Below, piece after piece: positions 58,128-64,000 of a stretch of 64,000 nucleotides of DNA (position 1 is its first letter; every line of letters begins with the position of its first letter). The DNA is from Mytilus galloprovincialis. Its lineage: Eukaryota > Mollusca > Bivalvia > Mytilida > Mytilidae. Location: assembly GCF_965363235.1 (NCBI RefSeq), contig NC_134843.1:4030001-4094000 (forward strand), read 5' to 3'. The position numbers and the translations under genes were made by a program. Under the pieces are notes generated by a model. That model made no database searches, had not been told where the DNA came from, and saw only the letters and a list, made by a program, of their open reading frames with translations.

Positions 58128-58279
58128 CAGAGGCGGATTTAGGGGGGGGGGCAGGGGGCCCGCCTCCCCCTTTTTTGGAAAAAAATTGGTTTGCTTATAT
58201 AGGGAATCACTGAAGCGTGACTGGAGCGGGCCCCCTCTTAGGTCAGTCAGTGGGCCCCCACTTTTTGGATCCGCCACTG
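58128..58279 (+). mobile_element. family Q MITE with GTTCT target duplication
   Basis: It begins 'cagaggcggatttagg' and ends 'ggatccgccactg'. GTTCT flanks both sides (58123-58127 and 58280-58284). Confidence 0.85.
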
Positions 58280-58384
58280 GTTCTGTCAATGTTTATAAGG
58301 AAAGAACAAACTCTTTCTTCATACTATTATACCTTTTAACATTAATATTTTCTTCAAGTCAAAGGACATGTATACTATTTTAAA

Positions 58385-58700
58385 TCAAGGAATTTTATCT
58401 ACAGATTTTGTAGCAGAACAAAAATGGGAAGGTTTTCCTAACAAAGTTGTAGAAAATTGGAAAATAAATACACGTGTGTGTTACCAAGGTTTAAAAAAAC
58501 ACTAGGTTTAATAATATGTTGGTTTCAATATAGAATTATTCATTATATTTTAGGGACAAATGCTCTACTTTTGAAAATGAATCTTAAATTGTTAATTGTA
58601 ATTTGTGTACATTTTGCAAGGAAGAGCCTGAAACTATAGAACATTACTCTGGGGTTGTCATATTGTAGCCGACAATCGGCACAATCTAAATTCATGGATT
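58385..58700 (+). pseudogene. LINE post-RT fragment, frameshifted
   Basis: In three different frames it gives EQKWEGFPNKVVENWKIN, then WFQYRIIHYILGTNALLLKM, then CTFCKEEPETIEHYSG, the order found after the reverse transcriptase in many non-LTR elements. Frame changes show it is dead. Confidence 0.75.
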
Positions 58701-59449
58701 TTCGATAAGTGTCTTATCGAAATTCCACTTAATAAGAAAATTGTCATTTTTGGCCTCTATGAAAATTATAAACTGAATTTTATTAAAAATAAAGTTATCT
58801 TACTGACGAAGACGCAAGTACTTTTAAAAATTTACAGATGTAAGATAAAACCTAATATAAAAGGTCTTCAAAATTACATATAAGAAAACTTGATTTCAGA
58901 GACACATATTTCTTCAAAATACTTAAGTTAAGAACACAACTTGTACTGGAACCCCTGGGCTAAGGTCATTAATTAAATTTAAACATGTATGTACATGAGC
59001 ATTTCAAATTATTTGTATACTGTTATACCATACCATATGTATGCTCATATATTTCTTGCACTACTATTACTATATTATTGAAAATGATATTACTATACTT
59101 AATCCATAGATTTTTAAGTGTTAGTTTATAGAATGCTTATTATGCTTATTTATTTCACTTGCTTGCTTATTGTGACACAAGATAAATATATGTTGAACTT
59201 GTAAATTCATGAAGAAAAAAAAATTATAAAAAAAAATGAATAGGTAGATATAATCAAAGTTCCATTATTTTCTCTTTTAAAATTTCAATTCATTCGAAAA
59301 TTGGAATATGTGTGATAGTAATAAGAAAAATCCAACCTTAATTTACAAAAACTAAATTTCACTGCTAACTATTCAGTGTAAATGAATGATTTCTTTTCAA
59401 TTATTACTGTTATTATTGTACTATATGAAAGAAAATTTCAAGACAGAAC
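58701..59449. other. probable LINE-derived tail and AT-rich DNA
   Basis: Up to about 59040 it may be the continuation of the LINE C terminus and 3' UTR ('aaaatttacagatgtaagat'). Nothing firm beyond. Confidence 0.4.
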
Positions 59450-59890
59450 GGTAGGTTACAAATGTTCCAAATGGTGAAGTTGAAATTATCACATCGCAAA
59501 TTTTACGGATGCTATCACGAGTTGGTTGACCGTTATGGAATAACCATTTCACAAATGATATCGGATATGTTCTTTACGTCGTAACTACATTCACCTTCCC
59601 TTTCATGAATGTGACCTACCGAATTAGAATATTTACCGGATGTGTAATCGCAGAAGCAACACGACATGTGGAGCAGGATCTGCTTACCCTTCCGGAGAAC
59701 CTGAGATCACCCCTAGTTTTTAGTTGGGATCGTGTTGTTTATTCTTTAGTTTTCTATGTTGTGTCATGTGTACTGTTGTTTGTCTGTTTGTCTTTTTTTC
59801 ATTTTTAGCCATGGCGTTGTCAGTTTATTTTCGATTTATGAGTTTGACTGTCCCTCTGATATCTTTCGTCCCTCTTTTTCAGAAGTTTTT
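59450..59890 (+). repeat. abundant mussel repeat 'gtggagcaggatctgcttac'
   Basis: It contains 'tgtgacctaccgaattagaa', 'tggagcaggatctgcttacc', 'tttagttttctatgttgtgt' and 'agccatggcgttgtcagttt'. I recognise it as a high-copy Mytilus sequence, probably the 3' part of a retroelement. Frames at 59605-59954 belong to it. Confidence 0.7.
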
Positions 59891-60224
59891 TTGTGTTTAT
59901 AAGTTTATAACATTGCCATTTCTTATGTATCCTACTCTTTGGTGTCAAACATGACATGTTATTCTAGTTGCTGTATATGTCATTTCTCAAATATTCTGTT
60001 AATGTTCAAAGTAAGAAAACAGAATAACAATTTCTACGCCCTAGATTTCGCGTCATACGGGATAATTCCGTCTAAATGCTGTCAAAGTCCACTCGAATAT
60101 ATCATTACTAATCATTACTCGCTTTATACTCGTCCAATATGGATACATTTAAATTAAAAATCTACATTGTTTGAACTTTCAATGAGATTGTAGTACAATT
60201 CTAAGAACAGTAGTACTAGTATGT

Positions 60225-60545
60225 GGAAATGTTTCTTCGACAAGGAAATGAACATGACTGTCGTGTATCACAAAAACTTCCGCAAATCACAAACAAAGAC
60301 ACATACATTATACTTTTTATCTATGATACACGAAAATGTAACTGTATACTGTGTAGTGTAATGTTGTTCGGCTTCTCGTCTGTTTTTCGTCGACTGTTGA
60401 CTAGTTGATTTTCCGTTGTATACTCCTATATAGATATAGGAAGATGTGGTGTGACTGAGTGCCAATGAGACAACTCTCCATCCAAATAACAATTTAAAAA
60501 AAGTAAACCATTATAGGTCAATGTACGGCATGTACCATTAGTGCA
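60225..60545 (-). repeat. mussel SINE-like repeat
   Basis: It contains 'ataggaagatgtggtgtgac', 'gccaatgagacaactctcca' and 'aaccattataggtcaatgta'. It shares its core, inverted, with 16660-16712. Confidence 0.7.
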
Positions 60546-60589
60546 TTTTTGTCACAAACACATTTCTCGGATTTAAAAAAATCGTTATA

Positions 60590-61135
60590 CTATGAATGTT
60601 TCGAAAAACTAGGGATTTTCTTATCCCAGGCACAGATTACCTTAGCCGTATTTGGCACAACCTTTTTGGAATTTTTGGTTCTCAATGCTCTTCACTTTAT
60701 AATTGTTTGGCTTTATAAATATTTTGATCTGAGCGTCACTGATGAGTCTTATGTAGACGAAACGCGCGTCTGGCGTATCAAATTATAATCCTGTTTCTGA
60801 AGTACCTTTGATAACTATATACACCACTAGGTCGATGCCACTGCTGGTGGACGTTTCTCACCGAGGATATCACCAGCTCAGTAGTCAGCACTTCGGTGTT
60901 GACATGCATATCAATTATATGGTAATTTTTATAAATTTCCTTTAAAACCTTTAAAAACAACTAAGGATGTTCTTATCCCAGACAAACATTACCTTAGACG
61001 TATTTGGCACAACCTTTTTGGAATTTTGGGTTCTCAAAGCTCTTCAACTTTGTACTTATGTGGCTTATGTCTTATGTATAGTCGAAACGCGCGTCTGGCG
61101 TATTAGATTATAATCCTGGTACCTTTGATAACTAA
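60590..61135 (+). repeat. two tandem copies of the 'gaaacgcgcgtctggcgta' mussel repeat
   Basis: The blocks 'accttagccgtatttggcac' ... 'cgaaacgcgcgtctggcgta' (60635-60800) and 'accttagacgtatttggcac' ... (60990-61130) are about 340 bp apart, with 'cagtagtcagcacttcggtg' between them. Confidence 0.8.
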
Positions 61136-61485
61136 TTATACTTATCTGTCTGCTTTTTAACTTTACATTTGTCTCACTCAACAGTGTAAAATCCACGAGA
61201 GAACCACTTGAGACAAAAGTATAAAGTTGATTTTTATCAGTAATATTTGCTTTTTGGGCGATAGTTGAACTTTGTCATTTTTGGGGAAATCTTATAGTTA
61301 TTTATAACAATAACACTTTGCATTTGCGGAGCATCAATTGTGTCTCCCAGACACAATAATACTGGCTCAAAGAAAGTCATACATTGACTCTGTTATAATA
61401 CAGTTTCTTCAGGTGCACTTTGTCTAGTTTTACTTGTTTCCTATTGTTATACTTATACAAAGTTGAATAACTCGAAACAATATAT
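61136..61485. other. no feature recognised
   Basis: AT-rich spacer. Confidence 0.45.
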
Positions 61486-61489
61486 AAGA

Positions 61490-61800
61490 CATTCTTTAAA
61501 TTAAGAATTTCTAACCCTAATTTATACCGTGCATCGAAAACTGAGGCAGATATAATAATACGCCCTTGAATAAAAAAATATGTAAAAACTTTATTGATAA
61601 CAAAATTGAAGATGAGTTTCATTTCTTATGTGAATCTATCAAGACGAAAGGGAAAAGTTTATTGATGACATTGTTAATACTATACCATGTTTTTGTAATT
61701 TAGAATTTTTTGATAAATCTAGATATTTAATGAACTTGGCTGTTCGGAGACTTATGTTCTTCACAGATTTCTTATATAGTAGACAAATGTATCACGATCA
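61490..61800 (+). pseudogene. LINE post-RT fragment with Cys-His knuckle, frameshifted
   Basis: LRISNPNLYRASKTEAD, then CKNFIDNKIEDEFHFLCES in one frame, then KFIDDIVNTIPCFCNLEFFD and SRYLMNLAVRRLMFFTDFLY in another. The C-x(11)-H-x2-C arrangement matches the knuckle in the copy at 10626-11126. At least one frameshift and stops make it a pseudogene. Confidence 0.75.
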
Positions 61801-62148
61801 CTCGAAATTTATCAGTGGGAATAATTGCACAAGTACTATTGATGTGGATGTTTTGTCTATTGTTTGTTATACGTCACAAAATTGCTGTCTCTTTTTTGTT
61901 TTATTTTTCTATAATTACATTAGATGTATGTTTCATTATAATACGTGATTCTGATAGGCTACCTTGCAATCTCGCGTTATTCCTTCAGCAACTTCATTAC
62001 ACAATAAAATTTATCATGAATTCATGACGATACGAGGTCCCATGCACAACTTGATAAAGTGCACTGGTAAATTAAATAAAAACTTGATAATAAAAATCGT
62101 GTTTTCGTGATCCTGGCTTAAACATGTGTTAAAAATGTAATTATAAGT

Positions 62149-62295
62149 ATTGAACGCTTCTTTTGGTTACTTCATAGGTAACGTTGTAAAAGCGTTGACC
62201 GTGTGCACATTTTTAGAATGAAGCGCCATACAAAATGTACTTCGGTCAACGCTTTTACACCCCAATGAAGTTCAGTACAAAAAGAAGCATTCAAT
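62149..62295. mobile_element. 147-bp hairpin MITE
   Basis: The left arm 'attgaacgcttcttttggtt' ... 'gtaaaagcgttgaccg' pairs with the right arm 'cggtcaacgcttttac' ... 'aaaaagaagcattcaat', about 53 bp each. Confidence 0.8.
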
Positions 62296-62542
62296 TCTCA
62301 AAATGTGTTTTTATAAATGTATTTCAGCGATGATCCTTTTGTACTGGATTTTTCTGGGGGATTTTTTTTTATACTAAATAACTATATATAGTCATTTAGT
62401 TATTTTGACTATAAACTATTTTTGGTATATCAATATTCATTTCATGTGAGAATGTGAAGAATTTGTGATGAAAGTGGACCTATAGTAGTTTTTTTCGATT
62501 TTCTATTTTGCCGGTGCCGGTGGTAGGTTAGAAAAAAATCAA

Positions 62543-62659
62543 GTTGCAATCCACAGGCACTCGTCTCATAATTTTGTTCCCCATTATACATAATTTATAT
62601 AACACAAAGGTATATATTTAGGGAAGAAAATTCTGAGACGAGTGCCTGTGTTGCAATCC
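62543..62659. mobile_element. 117-bp hairpin MITE
   Basis: The arms 'gttgcaatccacaggcactc' ... and ... 'gagtgcctgtgttgcaatcc' are about 40 bp each, AT-rich loop. Confidence 0.82.
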
Positions 62660-63311
62660 CCTTTTTCACCATAAAAAATTAGTTAATGCCTTTGGTGAAT
62701 TTTTGAAATATATTTGTTTCATTAATCATATAAAATAAAAGTCCTAAAAAATAAACAATCCGAGAGGAAAAAAATCTATGCTAGTATTTTACTCTACTTT
62801 CGTTTTGGGGAGCTTGACCACTATAAAATATAACAGTGTTGTCTCCCTTTTTTCGGATTTCCTTCCTGATTATCTGATTGATACCTGTTTACAAAATTAT
62901 AGGTAAGAGCAATTTTAATGAACTTCCAAAGCATCAGATTGGACCTTAAGGTCAACATCAGCTAAATGACCATTGCCCTTGATCCGAGATTACTAATAAA
63001 AAGTCAAATAACATTAAAAATATCGAACTCCAAGGAAAATTCAAAAGACAAAAGTAGCCAAAACTAAAAGTCCCGCTTATCAAATGACAAAATCTATACC
63101 TCAAACACTTCACATGAATGGGACACAACTGCCATTTTCATTAATCAGTATTATAACTTTAACCAGAGACATATTAACACATTTATTCACATGTCGTTGA
63201 CATATATATATATGATTGTCATTAATGTCATATAAACACATGTGTAAAGTATGCATTGTCTTTGCACATGTGTATATATACGTTTAAACTCAAAGTTACT
63301 GAGAATGTACA
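62660..63311. other. no gene recognised
   Basis: AT-rich. It has short (TA)n and 'cacatgtgta' words near 63210-63280. Confidence 0.5.
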
Positions 63312-63472
63312 CATAGGCGGATCCAAAAAAAGGGGGGACTGAGTGCCCACCCCCCTTTTTGTTGGGAAAATTTGGTTGATTATATAGGGAATCACTGAAG
63401 CATGACTGGAGTGGGATCCTCTTTAGGTCAGTCAGTGGGCTACCCTTATAAAAAGTTCTGGATCCCCCACTG
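63312..63472 (+). mobile_element. family Q MITE with GTACA target duplication
   Basis: It begins 'cataggcggatccaaaa' and ends 'ggatcccccactg'. GTACA flanks both sides (63307-63311 and 63473-63477). Confidence 0.88.
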
Positions 63473-63520
63473 GTACAAAGGTAAATTGGAATATTGAACT
63501 AGTTTTTTTTAGTTTAAACA

Positions 63521-63652
63521 GTCCAAATAATTAAGTCGTCTTGAAATGCTACTTTATTTTTTTACTTTGACTTCTTGCCTAGTAAATAAAATAGCCTTGA
63601 TGTCTTACCCAGTAAATAAAATAGCCTTTCAAGAGGTCATAATTATTTGACC
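63521..63652. mobile_element. family H hairpin MITE, copy 2
   Basis: It begins 'gtccaaataattaagtcgtc' and ends 'gaggtcataattatttgac'. Compared with 9490-9607 it has an internal duplication of about 35 bp ('agtaaataaaatagcctt' twice). Confidence 0.75.
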
Positions 63653-64000
63653 TACATGTATTTTAAACAATGCTTTAGAAGAGTGTGTAGATGGGGGTCT
63701 TTCATGTCTGAATCCTTTAACAGGTTGTGGAAGATCTCACAAATTCTTCTTCTTTTTCTATTAATTTGCATCTCACTTTTGGTGTATTATCACAAAAAGA
63801 GTATTTACACATCCCCAAAGGAAACATCTTCCCAAAATACTATGTACACAAATCCAATTAAATTTAACCATCATCATGATCATGGTGTAAATGTTATAAT
63901 ACTCGTTTAAAACTGAAACGGCACGTTCCTTTTGTGCGGAAAAAATCCATGTTTGCGCGAAAAAACACATTATGTTTGCACGAATTTTATCTGTTGAAAA
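63653..64000. other. window end, no gene supported
   Basis: The open frame 63647-63910 has one hydrophobic stretch (LLLFLLICISLLVYY) but no recognisable family. It could be an exon of a gene beyond the window or chance. Confidence 0.3.

Overview
The window is eukaryotic, AT-rich, intron-rich and repeat-dense DNA from a bivalve, very probably a marine mussel (Mytilus or a close relative). The evidence is short spliced exons with GT/AG borders, animal-type genes, and many interspersed repeats whose wording I recognise from mussel genomes. These include the 32.69 kb element with 'gacaacaacccaaccatag', the 16.5 kb 'gttgtctcattggcaat' element, the tRNA-like SINE at 52.4 kb and the 'cgaaacgcgcgtctggcgta' repeat at 60.7 kb. 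There is no prokaryotic operon, CRISPR array or obvious tRNA/rRNA gene.

Three host genes can be read. (1) TTC5/STRAP, minus strand, enters from the left edge: four internal exons at 366-457, 992-1139, 2135-2346 and 3267-3399. The 3' exons lie left of the window and the short first coding exon was not found. (2) CEP72, plus strand, 19143-41649: all 15 coding exons splice in frame to 644 residues, the length I recall for the human protein (647). (3) An unrecognised KH-domain gene, plus strand, 47103-52084: five coding exons giving 283 residues. Genes 2 and 3 are about 5.4 kb apart on the same strand; no functional link is evident.

Region by region: 1-3.4 kb TTC5 exons; 3.6-9.6 kb repeats, including a 2.26 kb non-coding element whose empty site survives in a neighbouring duplicate; 10.1-17.5 kb a nested transposon graveyard (LINE tail, fused MULE/zinc-finger remnant, two almost identical 657 bp MITEs, inverted 16-bp arrays); 19.1-41.6 kb CEP72, whose introns hold an inverted copy of the 2.2 kb element, several MITEs, a 52-bp minisatellite broken by an insertion, and a (TCTG)n tract; 44.5-45.5 kb a minisatellite grown from a SINE body; 47.1-52.1 kb the KH gene; 52.9-55.9 kb a 3 kb array of about 26 bp repeats; 56-64 kb repeats, hairpin elements and LINE tails only.

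I found no clear new multi-gene system. The best leads are the uncharacterised KH protein, the SINE-to-minisatellite conversion, and several non-autonomous element families whose target sites can be read directly.
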